Shown: positions 18,119 through 27,525, numbered from the stretch's first letter. The stretch: 64,000 nucleotides of DNA from Oceanithermus profundus DSM 14977 (GCF_000183745.1 NC_014761.1:1178001-1242000); one strand, 5' to 3'. The notes: a model not told the origin generated them from the letters alone. Numbers and translations: made by a program.

Positions 18119-18658
18119 ACGGGCCAGGGTGAGGATCCGGGCCGCGCCGCGCTGCGTGGCCCCCTCGCCGTCTTCGACGCCCGCGGCGACGGCCCGCTCG
18201 TAGCTTTCGGCCATCAGGGTGGTGTCGAGGGTGAGCACCTTGCCCAACGCCTCGAGGGCGCTGGGCAGTTCGACCGGGCGCAGCGCGACGAGCAGGTGTT
18301 CCAGCGCCAGGCTGTAGACCTGGCCGATCGCCGGGATCAGCGAGGAAAGGGGCACCCCGTAGCGCGCGTGCACCACCCCCACCCGCAGCCGCTTCGCGGC
18401 GTAGTCCGCGTCGTATACGCCCTCGAAGAGCTCCCGATACCAGCCCTCGAAGCTTTCGTAGAGGCGTTCGACCCGCCCCGGCTCCCCCCAGAGGATCCGG
18501 CGGGTCTCGGGGTCCTGCCCCAGGTGGTCGTAGAAGGCCAGGGCCATCTCGTGCGCCAGCGGGTGCATGATGGGCTTGAGCTCGAGCAGGCGCTCGGCGT
18601 GCTCGGGGCCGAACCCCACGCGCCGCAGGCGCCGTTCTACCGCATCGGATCCCGTCAC
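18089..18658 (-). CDS. Single-domain protoglobin (globin-sensor heme domain)
   Basis: 189 aa. The sequence fits the globin-sensor/protoglobin fold: helix A-B region MHPLAHEMALAFYDHL, then RLRVGVVHARYGVPLSSLIPAI, in which the His is the likely proximal heme ligand. It should bind heme and gases (O2, CO, NO). No cyclase, kinase or chemotaxis output domain is attached, and none is encoded nearby. An upstream extension to 18694 is open, but TAGGAT (minus, 18666-18671) lies 7 bases before GTG 18658 and supports that start. The TAG of this box is the stop codon of gltB. Confidence 0.8.
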   Translation of the reverse strand: MTGSDAVERRLRRVGFGPEHAERLLELKPIMHPLAHEMALAFYDHLGQDPETRRILWGEPGRVERLYESFEGWYRELFEGVYDADYAAKRLRVGVVHARYGVPLSSLIPAIGQVYSLALEHLLVALRPVELPSALEALGKVLTLDTTLMAESYERAVAAGVEDGEGATQRGAARILTLARSGAGLGGGR

Positions 18659-18668
18659 CGCGCCCATC

Positions 18669-21600
18669 CTAATCCCCGGGCCCACCGTCCGCAACCACCC
18701 CTTCGGGTGCGGGCTCCAGGACGGACTCGGCGCGGACCGCCTCGAGCAGCAGGGCTTCGGTGTCCCCGGGCGTCAGCCCCTCGGGCAGGCTCAGCGGCGC
18801 CACCTTCCAGAAGTCGCCCCGGTGCTCCTCCCAGTCTTCGAGGATCGTGCGGGCGCGGGGGCTGCCCGTGAGCTTCAGGTGGCGCTCGAGCATGGCCCGC
18901 AGCAGCTCGTCGTCCACGCCCGGAGAGAGGCGCGCGATCCCGACCAGGGTCGGGTTGTAACGCTCGGGAAAACGGCTCTGGGGGTCGTAGACGTAGGCGA
19001 CGCCCCCGGTCATGCCGGCGGCGAAGTTCTGCCCGGTCTCGCCTAGAACCACGACCAGCCCGCCGGTCATGTACTCGCAGGCGTGCTCGCCGACGCCCTC
19101 CACCACCGCCCGGGCCCCGGAGTTGCGCACCGCGAAACGCTCGCCCACGCGCCCGGCCACGTAGAGGGCGCCGCCGGTCGCGCCGTAGAGCACGGTGTTG
19201 CCGGCCAGGATCTCGGGGTCCTCGCGGTAGAGCGGCGGCCGTACGCTGATCAGCCCTCCGGCCATGCCCTTGGCCAGGTAGTCCTGGGCCTCCCCGACCA
19301 GCTCGAGAAAGACGCCCGGGGCCAGGAAGGCGCCGAAGCTCTGCCCCGCCACCCCCTCGATGCGGGCGTGGACGGTCCCCGCGGGCAGCCCCTCCTCGCC
19401 GTGGAAGCGGGCGATCTCGCCCGAGAGGCGCGCCCCCACGGCGCGCTCGCGGTTGCGCACCGCGAAGCGGGCGAAGCGCGGCTTGCGGTCCTGCAGGGCG
19501 GGGGCGAAGGTGGCGTAGAGCTGATCGTCGAGCAAGGGCCCGTCTTCCGGGCGCTCGGCGCGTTTTTCGAGGGGCTTGGGCCGCCATTCGGGGAACGGTT
19601 CCAGCAGCGGCGTGAGGTCGACGTCGTCGGCGCGTTCCAGCGGCACCTCACGGCGCACGAGCAGGTCGTTGCATCCGACGATCTCGTCGAGGCTCCGCAC
19701 GCCCATCTCGGCCAGGATCGCGCGCACCTCCTGGGCCACGTAGACCAGGAAGCGAACCGCGTGTTCGGGGGTTCCGGGGAAACGGCGGCGCAGGGCTTCG
19801 TTCTGGGTGGCCACCCCGACGGGGCAGGTGTTGAGGTGGCACTGGCGCGCCATCACGCAGCCCACGGCCACCAGCGCGGCGGTGCCGAAGCCGAACTCCT
19901 CGGCGCCCAGAAGCGCCGCCAGCACCACGTCGCGGCCGGTCTTGAGCCCCCCGTCGACCTGCAAGCGCACCCGGTCGCGCAGGCCGTTTTCCAGCAGGAC
20001 GCGGTGGGCCTCGGCAAGGCCGAGCTCCCAGGGGCTGCCGGCGTACTTGATCGAGCCCAGCGGCGAGGCGCCGGTGCCGCCGTCGGCGCCGGAGATGAGC
20101 ACCCGGTCGGCGTAGCCCTTGGCCACCCCGGCGGCGATCGTGCCCACGCCCACCTCGCTGACGAGCTTGACGCCCACGCGGGCGTTCTTGTTGACCCGCT
20201 TGAGGTCGTAGATCAACTGGGCCAGGTCCTCGATCGAGTAGATGTCGTGGTGCGGCGGGGGCGAGATCAGCGTCACCCCGGGGGTGGCCCCGCGCACGCG
20301 GGCGATCTCGCGGTTCACCTTGAAGCCGGGGATCTGGCCGCCCTCGCCGGGCTTGGAACCCTGGGCCATCTTGATCTCGATCTCCTCGGCGCTCACCAGG
20401 TAGGCGGGGGTCACGCCGAAACGCCCCGAGGCCACCTGCTTCACCTTGCTGTTGCCCCAGTCGCCGGAACGGGGGTGCCAGTCCGACTGCGTCAGGTCGG
20501 GGCGGTCCTCCTTGTAGGGGTGGTAGCGCACCGGGTCTTCCCCGCCCTCGCCGGAGTTGCTCATCGCGCCGATGCGGTTCATGGCCACGGCGAGCACCTC
20601 GTGGGCCTCGCGCGAGAGCGCGCCGAAGCTCATGGCCTGGGTGCGGAACCGCTCGAGGATCGCCTCGATGGGCTCGACCTCCTCCAGGGGTACGGGACGG
20701 TCGGTCTTCTTCCAGGTGAGCAGGTCGCGAACCGCCGCGGGCGGGCGCTCGTTCACGGCGCGCGCGTAGGCCTCGTAGCTCTCGCGGCGCTCTTCGCGCA
20801 CCGCGCGGTGCAGCGACTTGAAGACCACCGGGTTGAAGGCGTGGTACTCCCCTTGCTTGCGGAAGCGGAACTCGCCGCGGTCGGCGAGCTCGGCGGGCCC
20901 GCCGTAGGCCTCCTCATGGAAAGCGAGCACGTCGCGGGCGATGCGCTCGAGCCCCACCGCTCCGAAACGGGCCGGCGTCCCCTTGAAGTAGGTGTCCACC
21001 ACCTCGGGCTCGAGGCCGAGCACCTCGAAGATCTGGGCGCCGCGGTAGCTCGCCAGGGTAGAGATGCCCATCTTCGCCAGGATCTTGCGCAACCCCTTCT
21101 CGACGGCCCTCTGGTAGTTCAACAGGGCCTGCTCGAGCGAGATCGGCGCCCGACCGCGGGGGTCGCGCTCCACCAGGTCGCGCACCGAAGCCAGGGCCAG
21201 GTAGGGGTAGACGAGGTCCGCGCCGTAGCCTAGCAGGACCGCGAAGTGGTGGTCCTGGCGCGCCTCGCCCGTCTCGACGACCAGCGAGACGCGCATCCTC
21301 CGGCCAAGCCGGATCAGGTGGTGGTGCACGCCGCCCACGACGAGCGGCATGGGGATCGGGGCCCACTCGGGCCCCACCCCGCGGTCGCTGAGGATCAGGA
21401 CGTTGAACCCCTGCTCCACCGCCGCCTGGGCCTCCTGCAAGAGCGCGTCGAGGGCGCGTTTCATCGCCTCGGGACCGCCGTAGGAGGGGAAGCGGGTGCG
21501 CAGACGGTAGGGGCGGTACCAGGTGTCGTCGTGGTTGTAGATCCACTCGAGCTGGTCCCCGTGGATGATGGGCGAGTCGAACTCCATCTGGTGCGCTGCG

Positions 21601-23252
21601 CCCTCCTGGGTCTCCAGGAAGCTCATCCGCGGCCCCACCAGGCTGCGCAGCGACATCACCATCTCCTCGCGCAGCGGGTCGATGGGGGGGTTGGTCACCT
21701 GGGCGAAGCGCTGGCGGAAGTAGCGGTAGAGCCACTGCGGCAGCGAGGAGAGGAAGGGCAGCGGGGTGTCGTCGCCCATCGAGCCCACCGGCTCGCTGGC
21801 GAGCCGGCTCATCGGGGCCAGCAGGTGGGTGAGGTCTTCGCGGCTGTAGCCGAAGGCCTTCTGCAGGCGCACGAAGTCGGCGCCCCGAGGGAGGTCTTGC
21901 CCCTCGTGCAGCAGGTTCTTGGTCTTCGGCGGGTAGGTGCGGTGCCGCCGCACCCAGACGGCGTAAGGCCGGCGGGTGGCGTAACGCTTCTTGATCTCGG
22001 CGTCGTGGTAGACCCGGCCCTTCTCGGTGTCCACGGCAAAGATCTGGCCCGGTCCGAGCCGCCCTTTCTCGACGATCGCCTCAGCCTCGGCGTCGACGAT
22101 GCCGGTCTCCGACCCCAGCACCACCAGGCCGTCGGCCAGCCTCCAGTAGCGCAACGGCCGCAGGCCGTTGCGGTCCAGGGAGGCCGCGGCGTAGCGGCCG
22201 TCGGAGTAGACGAGCGCGGCCGGGCCGTCCCAGGGCTCGGAGAGCGAGGCGTGGTACTCGAAGAAGGCGCGCACCTCGGGGTCGACCTCGGCCACGTTCT
22301 CGTAAGCCTCGGGGACGAGCATCATCATCGCGTGCAGCGGATCGCGCCCGCTCTGCACCAGCAGCTCGAAGACGTTGTCGAGGATCGCCGAGTCGCTGCC
22401 CGAGGTGTCCACGACCGGCTTCAGGTCCTCGAGCGCATCGCCCCAGTGCTGGCTGATCAGCTCGGGTTCCCGGGCGAGCATCCAGTTCACGTTGCCCTGC
22501 AGGGTGTTGATCTCGCCGTTCTGGGCCAGGTAGCGGAACGGCTGGGCAAGCTGCCAGGCGGGGAAGGTGTTGGTGGAATAGCGCTGGTGAAACAGGGTCA
22601 GCGCCGTCTGGTAGTAGGGGTCGGCGAGGTCGGGGTAGTAGGCGGCCAGGTCGCGCGCCAGCATCAGACCCTTGTAGACCAGGGTGCGCGAGGAGAGCGA
22701 GACCGCATAGGCCTCGAGCCCCGCGTCGCGCCAGGCCCGCTCGATCCGCCGGCGCGCCCGGTAGAGGGCGCGCTCGTAGGCGGAGGCCGAAAAGGCCGAC
22801 GGTTTGATCAGAACCGCCTGCCAGACCTCGGGCTCGGCGCTGCGGGCCACCTCGCCCAGCACCTCGGGGTTGGTGGGCACGCGGCGCCAGACCTCGTGCC
22901 CCAGGCCCAGCGCCTCCAGCTCGTCCGCGACGACCTTCATGGCCCGCTCGCGGGCCTCGGGATCGCGGGGCAGGAAGAACATCCCCACCGCGATGTCGCG
23001 CGGGTTTTCCGGGGCGATGCCCTCCCGCACCAACACGCGCTTGAACAGCGGGTAAGGGATCTGGGTGAGCAACCCGACCCCGTCGCTGGTCAGTCCGTCG
23101 GCGGCCACCGCCCCGCGGTGGGCCATGCGCGCCAGGGCCTCGATGCCCAGCTGCAGCACCCGGTGGCTGCGCCGCCCCTGGGCGTCGGCGATGAAGCCGA
23201 TTCCGCAGGCGTCGTGGACCGAATTTTGGGTGGGGTCATAACCGCTGCTCAT
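18669..23252 (-). CDS. gltB: Glutamate synthase large subunit
   Basis: 1527 aa, full length. It transfers the amide of glutamine to 2-oxoglutarate, giving two glutamates. The N-terminal amidotransferase begins at Cys16 (ACGIGF) after a 15-residue propeptide. The central and FMN domains follow (GEGGQIPGFKVN, SGADGGTGASPLGS). The 3Fe-4S cysteines are in CVMARQCHLNTCPVG, and the C-terminus is the GXGXG beta-helix. The ATG has a ribosome site AAAAGGAGA. No gltD partner lies next to it, so the reductase must be elsewhere or be a ferredoxin. Confidence 0.97.
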   Translation of the reverse strand: MSSGYDPTQNSVHDACGIGFIADAQGRRSHRVLQLGIEALARMAHRGAVAADGLTSDGVGLLTQIPYPLFKRVLVREGIAPENPRDIAVGMFFLPRDPEARERAMKVVADELEALGLGHEVWRRVPTNPEVLGEVARSAEPEVWQAVLIKPSAFSASAYERALYRARRRIERAWRDAGLEAYAVSLSSRTLVYKGLMLARDLAAYYPDLADPYYQTALTLFHQRYSTNTFPAWQLAQPFRYLAQNGEINTLQGNVNWMLAREPELISQHWGDALEDLKPVVDTSGSDSAILDNVFELLVQSGRDPLHAMMMLVPEAYENVAEVDPEVRAFFEYHASLSEPWDGPAALVYSDGRYAAASLDRNGLRPLRYWRLADGLVVLGSETGIVDAEAEAIVEKGRLGPGQIFAVDTEKGRVYHDAEIKKRYATRRPYAVWVRRHRTYPPKTKNLLHEGQDLPRGADFVRLQKAFGYSREDLTHLLAPMSRLASEPVGSMGDDTPLPFLSSLPQWLYRYFRQRFAQVTNPPIDPLREEMVMSLRSLVGPRMSFLETQEGAAHQMEFDSPIIHGDQLEWIYNHDDTWYRPYRLRTRFPSYGGPEAMKRALDALLQEAQAAVEQGFNVLILSDRGVGPEWAPIPMPLVVGGVHHHLIRLGRRMRVSLVVETGEARQDHHFAVLLGYGADLVYPYLALASVRDLVERDPRGRAPISLEQALLNYQRAVEKGLRKILAKMGISTLASYRGAQIFEVLGLEPEVVDTYFKGTPARFGAVGLERIARDVLAFHEEAYGGPAELADRGEFRFRKQGEYHAFNPVVFKSLHRAVREERRESYEAYARAVNERPPAAVRDLLTWKKTDRPVPLEEVEPIEAILERFRTQAMSFGALSREAHEVLAVAMNRIGAMSNSGEGGEDPVRYHPYKEDRPDLTQSDWHPRSGDWGNSKVKQVASGRFGVTPAYLVSAEEIEIKMAQGSKPGEGGQIPGFKVNREIARVRGATPGVTLISPPPHHDIYSIEDLAQLIYDLKRVNKNARVGVKLVSEVGVGTIAAGVAKGYADRVLISGADGGTGASPLGSIKYAGSPWELGLAEAHRVLLENGLRDRVRLQVDGGLKTGRDVVLAALLGAEEFGFGTAALVAVGCVMARQCHLNTCPVGVATQNEALRRRFPGTPEHAVRFLVYVAQEVRAILAEMGVRSLDEIVGCNDLLVRREVPLERADDVDLTPLLEPFPEWRPKPLEKRAERPEDGPLLDDQLYATFAPALQDRKPRFARFAVRNRERAVGARLSGEIARFHGEEGLPAGTVHARIEGVAGQSFGAFLAPGVFLELVGEAQDYLAKGMAGGLISVRPPLYREDPEILAGNTVLYGATGGALYVAGRVGERFAVRNSGARAVVEGVGEHACEYMTGGLVVVLGETGQNFAAGMTGGVAYVYDPQSRFPERYNPTLVGIARLSPGVDDELLRAMLERHLKLTGSPRARTILEDWEEHRGDFWKVAPLSLPEGLTPGDTEALLLEAVRAESVLEPAPEGVVADGGPGD

Positions 23253-23284
23253 GCGTCTCCTTTTCCCGCAGATGCGTGTTCGCT

Positions 23285-23382
23285 TATAATGTTTCCTTGT
23301 TTTGGGGCCTGGCGCATATTCATGCGCCTATATGGACTCCCATTGTATCTTCGGGCCGCGCCGCCGTCAACACGGCGGGCGC
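23285..23382 (+). other. Structured intergenic region between gltB and spoVS
   Basis: The region holds a plus-strand TATAAT (23285-23290), a hairpin GGCGCAT-ATTC-ATGCGCC (23311-23328), and a second hairpin CCGCCGT-CAAC-ACGGCGG (23361-23378) followed by GCGCCTTTC. It could be the operator area of gltB or a short untranslated RNA with its own terminator. No ORF is convincing here. Confidence 0.35.
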
Positions 23383-23400
23383 CTTTCGGGTCGAACTTAC

Positions 23401-23442
23401 TTGACACGGCGGATACGTATAGATACGATACAAACTAGATAC
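23401..23442 (+). promoter_or_regulatory. spoVS promoter with GATAC repeats
   Basis: TTGACA (23401-23406), a 17-base spacer and TACGAT (23424-23429) form a near-consensus housekeeping promoter. GATAC occurs four times (starting at 23412, 23422, 23427, 23438), and ATACGTAT (23413-23420) is a palindrome, suggesting an operator on top of the promoter. Confidence 0.7.
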
Positions 23443-23463
23443 AACCCTATTCGGAGGTCGTCT

Positions 23464-23736
23464 GTGGAAACGTTGCGCGTGTCTGGTAAATCTCGTCCTA
23501 ACTCCGTAGCTGGGGCCATTGCTGCACTCTTGCGGTCGCAAGGGGAGGTGGAAGTGCAGGCCATCGGGCCCGCCGCCGTCAACCAGGCGGTGAAGGCCAT
23601 CGCCATTGCGCGGGGCTACATCACGCCCGACAACCTCGATTTGTTCGTCAAACCCGCCTTCGTCAAACTGGAGCTGGAAAACGAGGAGCGCACGGCCTTG
23701 CGCTTTACGGTGAAGTCGCAGCCGCTGAGCTCCTAA
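23464..23736 (+). CDS. spoVS: Stage V sporulation protein S-like protein
   Basis: 90 aa from the GTG at 23464, preceded by GGAGGT. The start METLRVSGKSRPNSVAGAIA and the body VEVQAIGPAAVNQAVKAIAIARGYI are diagnostic of SpoVS, a small Alba-like nucleic-acid-binding protein. It is common in Deinococcus-Thermus, which do not sporulate, so the role there is unknown. It is monocistronic with a strong promoter, consistent with abundant expression. Confidence 0.95.
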   Translation: METLRVSGKSRPNSVAGAIAALLRSQGEVEVQAIGPAAVNQAVKAIAIARGYITPDNLDLFVKPAFVKLELENEERTALRFTVKSQPLSS

Positions 23737-23801
23737 GGCGCAACCTTCCGAGCCTCCGTGGACCATCATCCAGTTCACATGGGTTCTGCTAGACTCATGG
23801 C

Positions 23802-24488
23802 ATGATGTTGTTTGGACCTTTTACCTGGTTGATCCTTCTGGTGCTGCTCGCCACCTTCATCATCCAGGGGTGGTTGCAGCGCACCTACGCGCGGTTCAGC
23901 CGCGTTCCCAACGCCAAGGGCCTGACCGGCGCGGAGACCGCACGCCTCATCCTCGACCGCTACGGCTTGACGCAGGTTCGCGTCGAACCCGTCCGCGGCC
24001 AGCTTACCGACCACTACGACCCCCGCACCAAGACGGTGCGCCTCTCCGAGGGCAACTACGCCTCGCCCTCGCTCGCGGCGCTGGCCGTAGCGGCGCACGA
24101 GGTCGGCCACGCGCTCCAGGACGCCGACGACTACGTGCCCATGCGGGTACGTGCGCAGCTGGTGCCGGCCGCGCAAATCGGCAGCAACCTGGGGCCCTGG
24201 CTCTTCATCATCGGGCTGATGCTGCAGATGACGGCGCTGGCCACGCTCGGCCTCTACCTCTTCGCCGCGGCGGCGATCTTCCAGCTGGTCACGCTGCCGG
24301 TGGAGTTCAACGCCAGCAGCCGCGCCCTCGCCAACCTGCGCAAGTTCGAGCTGCTCGCGCCAAACGAGCTGCCGGCGGCGCGCAAGGTGCTGACCGCTGC
24401 GGCCATGACCTACGTGGCGGCGCTGGCCATGAGCGTGGCCTACCTGATCCAGTACGCGGCCATCCTGGGCGTGGGCCGCGACGACTGA
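23802..24488 (+). CDS. YugP-type zinc-dependent membrane protease
   Basis: 228 aa. The first helix (FGPFTWLILLVLLATFIIQ) anchors the protein. H99-E-V-G-H103 is the zinc-protease motif (AAHEVGHALQDA), followed by three more hydrophobic segments, as in the YugP/Zn_peptidase_2 family. The physiological substrate is unknown. TAGACT at 23790-23795 is 6 bases before the first ATG, and a second in-frame ATG follows immediately. Confidence 0.9.
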   Translation: MMLFGPFTWLILLVLLATFIIQGWLQRTYARFSRVPNAKGLTGAETARLILDRYGLTQVRVEPVRGQLTDHYDPRTKTVRLSEGNYASPSLAALAVAAHEVGHALQDADDYVPMRVRAQLVPAAQIGSNLGPWLFIIGLMLQMTALATLGLYLFAAAAIFQLVTLPVEFNASSRALANLRKFELLAPNELPAARKVLTAAAMTYVAALAMSVAYLIQYAAILGVGRDD

Positions 24489-24498
24489 CCGAACGGCG

Positions 24499-25731
24499 AT
24501 GCATGCACTCGACGACCCCAGGGCCTTGGCCCTGGGCGTTCTCGTGAAGGTCGGCCGGGGCCGGTTCGCCGCCCCGACCCTGGATCTGGCGCTTTCGCGG
24601 ACCGAGCTGGACCCCCAGGCGGCGGGGCTCGCCACCGACTTGGTCTACGGGACGCTGCGGCGGCTGCGCTGGATCGACTGGAGCCTGGAGCCGTTGCTCG
24701 AACACCCCGGGCGGCTACCGGAGGCGGTGCGCTGGGCGCTGCGGGCCGGCGGCTACGAGAAGCTCTTCACCCCGCGGCCCGCGCACGCGTCGGTGAACGC
24801 CTGGGTGGAGGTCGTCGGGCGCCGGCACCCCCGGCTTCGCGGCCTGGTGAACGCGGTGCTGCGGCGGCTCGAGACCCGACCCGCCCCGGAGGCGGTGCGC
24901 CTGGGCCTGCCCGACTTCCTCTACGAGGAGTGGCGCACGCGCTTCGGCGACCCCGAATGGATGGAAGAACTCAACGAGCCCGCCCCGCTCTGGCTTACCC
25001 TCTTCCCCGGTGGCGAAGCGGCGCTCGCGGAGCAGGGGGTGCCGTTCGAACCCGGGCCCGTGCCCGGCAACGTGCGCGTCCAGGGTTTTTCGGTGCGCCG
25101 CATCGTAGCCTTCCGCAAGGGGCTGGCGCAGCCCCAGAACCCCGCCTCGCTGCTGGCGGCGCAGCTGCTCGAGGCGCGTGCGGGCGAGCGGGTCCTCGAT
25201 CTGGCCGGCGGTTCGGCCCTCAAGGCCGCCTGGCTGGCCGCCCGGGGGGCGCGGGTAACCAGCGTGGACGCGGACGCCCGCCGGCAGGAAGCGGGCCGGC
25301 GCAACCTCGCCCGCCTCGGCCTTCAGGTGACGTTCCGCACGCACGACCTCACCCGGCCCCTCGACCTGACGGCACCCAAAGTGCTGCTCGACGCGCCCTG
25401 CCTGGGTACGGGCACGCTGCGGGGGCACCCCGAGCTGCGCTTCCGGCTCGAGCCGGAAGCGCTCGCGCGCATGGCGCGGCTCCAGGCGCAGTTGCTCGAG
25501 ACCGCCGCCCGCGCCACCGAGCCCGGCGGCCTGCTCGTCTACGCGGTATGCTCCCTGACCGAAGCCGAAGGCGAAGGACAGGTGGCGCGTTTCCTGGCGG
25601 AGCACCCCGAGTTCGAACCCCTGGAAATCGATAGCCCCGTGCCCCTCCTGGCGCGGGGGCACGGGGTCTACGTCCGGCCCGAAAACGGTCTGGACGGGTT
25701 CTACTACGCGCGGCTGCGGCGCACGGGTTAG
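24499..25731 (+). CDS. RsmB-like rRNA/tRNA (cytosine-5) methyltransferase
   Basis: 410 aa. The N-terminal NusB-like RNA-binding part (about 1-125) is followed by a Rossmann methyltransferase with SAM site LDLAGGSALKAAWLA, motif IV DAPCLGTGTLRGHP and motif VI YAVCSLTEAEGEG. The two catalytic cysteines (PC and CS) are typical of m5C RNA methyltransferases of the RsmB/NOP2/Sun family. The likely substrate is 16S rRNA. The stop overlaps that of the convergent small gene by four bases. Confidence 0.88.
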   Translation: MHALDDPRALALGVLVKVGRGRFAAPTLDLALSRTELDPQAAGLATDLVYGTLRRLRWIDWSLEPLLEHPGRLPEAVRWALRAGGYEKLFTPRPAHASVNAWVEVVGRRHPRLRGLVNAVLRRLETRPAPEAVRLGLPDFLYEEWRTRFGDPEWMEELNEPAPLWLTLFPGGEAALAEQGVPFEPGPVPGNVRVQGFSVRRIVAFRKGLAQPQNPASLLAAQLLEARAGERVLDLAGGSALKAAWLAARGARVTSVDADARRQEAGRRNLARLGLQVTFRTHDLTRPLDLTAPKVLLDAPCLGTGTLRGHPELRFRLEPEALARMARLQAQLLETAARATEPGGLLVYAVCSLTEAEGEGQVARFLAEHPEFEPLEIDSPVPLLARGHGVYVRPENGLDGFYYARLRRTG

Positions 25732-25931
25732 CCGTGCGAGTTGGCCTCGTCCTCGGAGAAGAGGCCGTCGGCAAAGGCCATCCAGTACCCGCCGAAGGCC
25801 GGGAAGAGGACGATCAGGATCCAACCGTAGACGCTCGGCATCCAGCTGCCCAGGAAGAGCTTGTTGACGATCGAAACGCCGATCAGGAGCGCGACGAAGA
25901 AGACCAGGTAATAGGTTAGGAACTTACCCAT
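25728..25931 (-). CDS. Small membrane protein, two transmembrane segments
   Basis: 67 aa: LTYYLVFFVALLIGVSIVN and VYGWILIVLFPAFGGYWMAF are hydrophobic helices, followed by an acidic tail (DGLFSEDEANSHG). I do not recognise the family. It is supported as a gene by TAGCAT (minus, 25938-25943) 6 bases before the ATG and by its clean amino-acid pattern. Confidence 0.7.
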   Translation of the reverse strand: MGKFLTYYLVFFVALLIGVSIVNKLFLGSWMPSVYGWILIVLFPAFGGYWMAFADGLFSEDEANSHG

Positions 25932-25976
25932 ACCGCCATGCTAGAAGGTTTTCCTTTGCCCCGGTAGGGACAAGGG

Positions 25977-27425
25977 TCATCGGGGGGCGAGGCGCCACTT
26001 CGTGCCGTGAGGGGTGTCCTCCACCACGACCCCCAGCTCACCCAGGCGGGCGCGGATCGCGTCGGCGGCGGGGAAGTCGCGCCGGCTGCGGGCCGCCTCG
26101 CGCTGCTCGAGCAGCAGTTCGATCAGCCCCTCGAGCAGCGGACCTTCGAGCCGGGCTTCGAGCACCCGCGGCGGGAAGAGGCCGAGCACCCCCTCACCCA
26201 GGCGCTCGAGCGTGCCAAGGGCGCGCTCGAGGCTCGCCCGCCCCTGCGCGGCCGCGAGCGCCTTGTTGAGTTCGGGGAGGAAGGAAAAGAGCGCGGCCAG
26301 CGCCTCGGGGGTGCCCAGGTCGTCGTTCATCGCCTCCGCAAACGAGCCTTCGAGCCGGTCGATCGCCTCTTCGAGGGCGGTAAGCGTCCCCTCACGGGCG
26401 CGCCCCAGTCCCGAGCGCAGGCTGCGGTAGGCTTCGAGCAGCCGGTAGTAGGCCCGGCCCGCCGCCTCGAGCCCCGCGTCGGTGAGGTCGAGGACGCTGC
26501 GGTAATGGCTCTGCAGCAGGTAGAGCCGCACCACCATGGGTTCGTGCTTTTCCAGCAGCTCGCGCAGGGTGATGAAGTTGCCCGTGCTCTTGGCCATCTT
26601 CTCGCCGTTCAAGAGCACGTGGTTGTGGTGCATCCAGTAGCGGGCGAAGGCATGCCCCGCCGCCTCGGCCTGGGCGATCTCGCACTCGTGGTGGGGGAAC
26701 TGCAGATCGATGCCGCCGGCGTGGATGTCGAACCCCTCCCCCAGGTACTTGAGGCTCATCGCCGAGCACTCGATGTGCCAGCCCGGGTAGCCCTCGCCCC
26801 AGGGGCTGGGCCAGCGCATCAAGTGGCCGGGTTCGGCGCGTTTCCACAGCGCCCAGTCGCGCGGGTCCTCCTTCTCGCCGCGCACCTCGACGCGGGCCCC
26901 GGCCTGCTGATCTTCCAGCCGGCGCCCCGAGAGCTTGCCGTAGTCGGGCCACTTGGCGGCGCGGAAGTAGACCGAGCCGTTGACCTCATAAGCGTAACCG
27001 CGCTCCAAAAGCTCCTTGGTCAGCTCGATCTGCTCGATGATGTGGCCGCTGGCGCGGGGGGTGATGCTGGGTTTGGCGACGTTGAGGGCGTCGGTGTCCT
27101 CGAAGTAGCGCCAGAAGTACTTGTCGGCCACCTCCATGGGCTCGAGCTTTTCCAGCTTGGCGCGCTTGGCGATCTTGTCCTCGCCCTCGTCGGCGTCGTC
27201 GGTCAGGTGGCCCACGTCGGTCACGTTGGAGACGAAGCGCACCCGGTACCCCTCGTGCATCAGCCAGCGCCGCAGCACGTCGTAGACCACCGCCGCCCGC
27301 CCGTGGCCCAGATGGGCGTCGGAGTAGACCGTGGGCCCGCAAACGTAGATGCCCACGTGGCCCGGCGTGGCGGGCACGAACTCCACTTTCTTGCGCTGCA
27401 TGGTGTCGTACAGGTAAAACGGCAT
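25977..27425 (-). CDS. cysS: Cysteinyl-tRNA synthetase
   Basis: 482 aa, class I aaRS. The zinc-binding Cys lies in [18 protein letters not shown], which also holds the HIGH-type motif (HLGHG). The other zinc ligands are in HIECSAMS and HHECE. The KMSKS loop reads [11 protein letters not shown]. The DALR anticodon-stem domain forms the C-terminus. A ribosome site GGAGG lies before the ATG. A nine-codon leader ORF with a Cys codon lies at 27484-27513, suggesting control by cysteine supply. Confidence 0.97.
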   Translation of the reverse strand: MPFYLYDTMQRKKVEFVPATPGHVGIYVCGPTVYSDAHLGHGRAAVVYDVLRRWLMHEGYRVRFVSNVTDVGHLTDDADEGEDKIAKRAKLEKLEPMEVADKYFWRYFEDTDALNVAKPSITPRASGHIIEQIELTKELLERGYAYEVNGSVYFRAAKWPDYGKLSGRRLEDQQAGARVEVRGEKEDPRDWALWKRAEPGHLMRWPSPWGEGYPGWHIECSAMSLKYLGEGFDIHAGGIDLQFPHHECEIAQAEAAGHAFARYWMHHNHVLLNGEKMAKSTGNFITLRELLEKHEPMVVRLYLLQSHYRSVLDLTDAGLEAAGRAYYRLLEAYRSLRSGLGRAREGTLTALEEAIDRLEGSFAEAMNDDLGTPEALAALFSFLPELNKALAAAQGRASLERALGTLERLGEGVLGLFPPRVLEARLEGPLLEGLIELLLEQREAARSRRDFPAADAIRARLGELGVVVEDTPHGTKWRLAPR

Positions 27426-27483
27426 GGAACCTCCTAAGGCACGGTTCGAGGGCTGGACTGTGGGGGAATCCAGGAACGAGGGG

Positions 27484-27513
27484 CTAACGCCGACATCGGC
27501 GCGCGGGCCTCAT
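27484..27513 (-). CDS. Candidate Cys-containing leader peptide of cysS
   Basis: ATG AGG CCC GCG CGC CGA TGT CGG CGT TAG encodes MRPARRCRR. TAGAAT (minus, 27520-27525) lies exactly 6 bases before the ATG, the leaderless geometry of this genome, so the cysS transcript should begin here. The Cys codon is TGT, uncommon in this GC-rich sequence. About 58 bases separate its stop from the cysS start. They contain CTGGA/TCCAG and CCTC/GAGG complementarities, the latter able to cover the ribosome site. Too short to be sure. Confidence 0.45.
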   Translation of the reverse strand: MRPARRCRR

Positions 27514-27519
27514 GCCCGA

Positions 27520-27525
27520 ATTCTA
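27520..27525 (-). promoter_or_regulatory. -10 element of the cysS transcript
   Basis: TAGAAT on the minus strand, 95 bases before the cysS ATG and 6 bases before the leader ATG. Confidence 0.55.

Noticed and set aside
27426-27525. T-box riboswitch before cysS
   Set aside because: The leader is too short and no conserved T-box sequence or terminator/antiterminator pair is visible.
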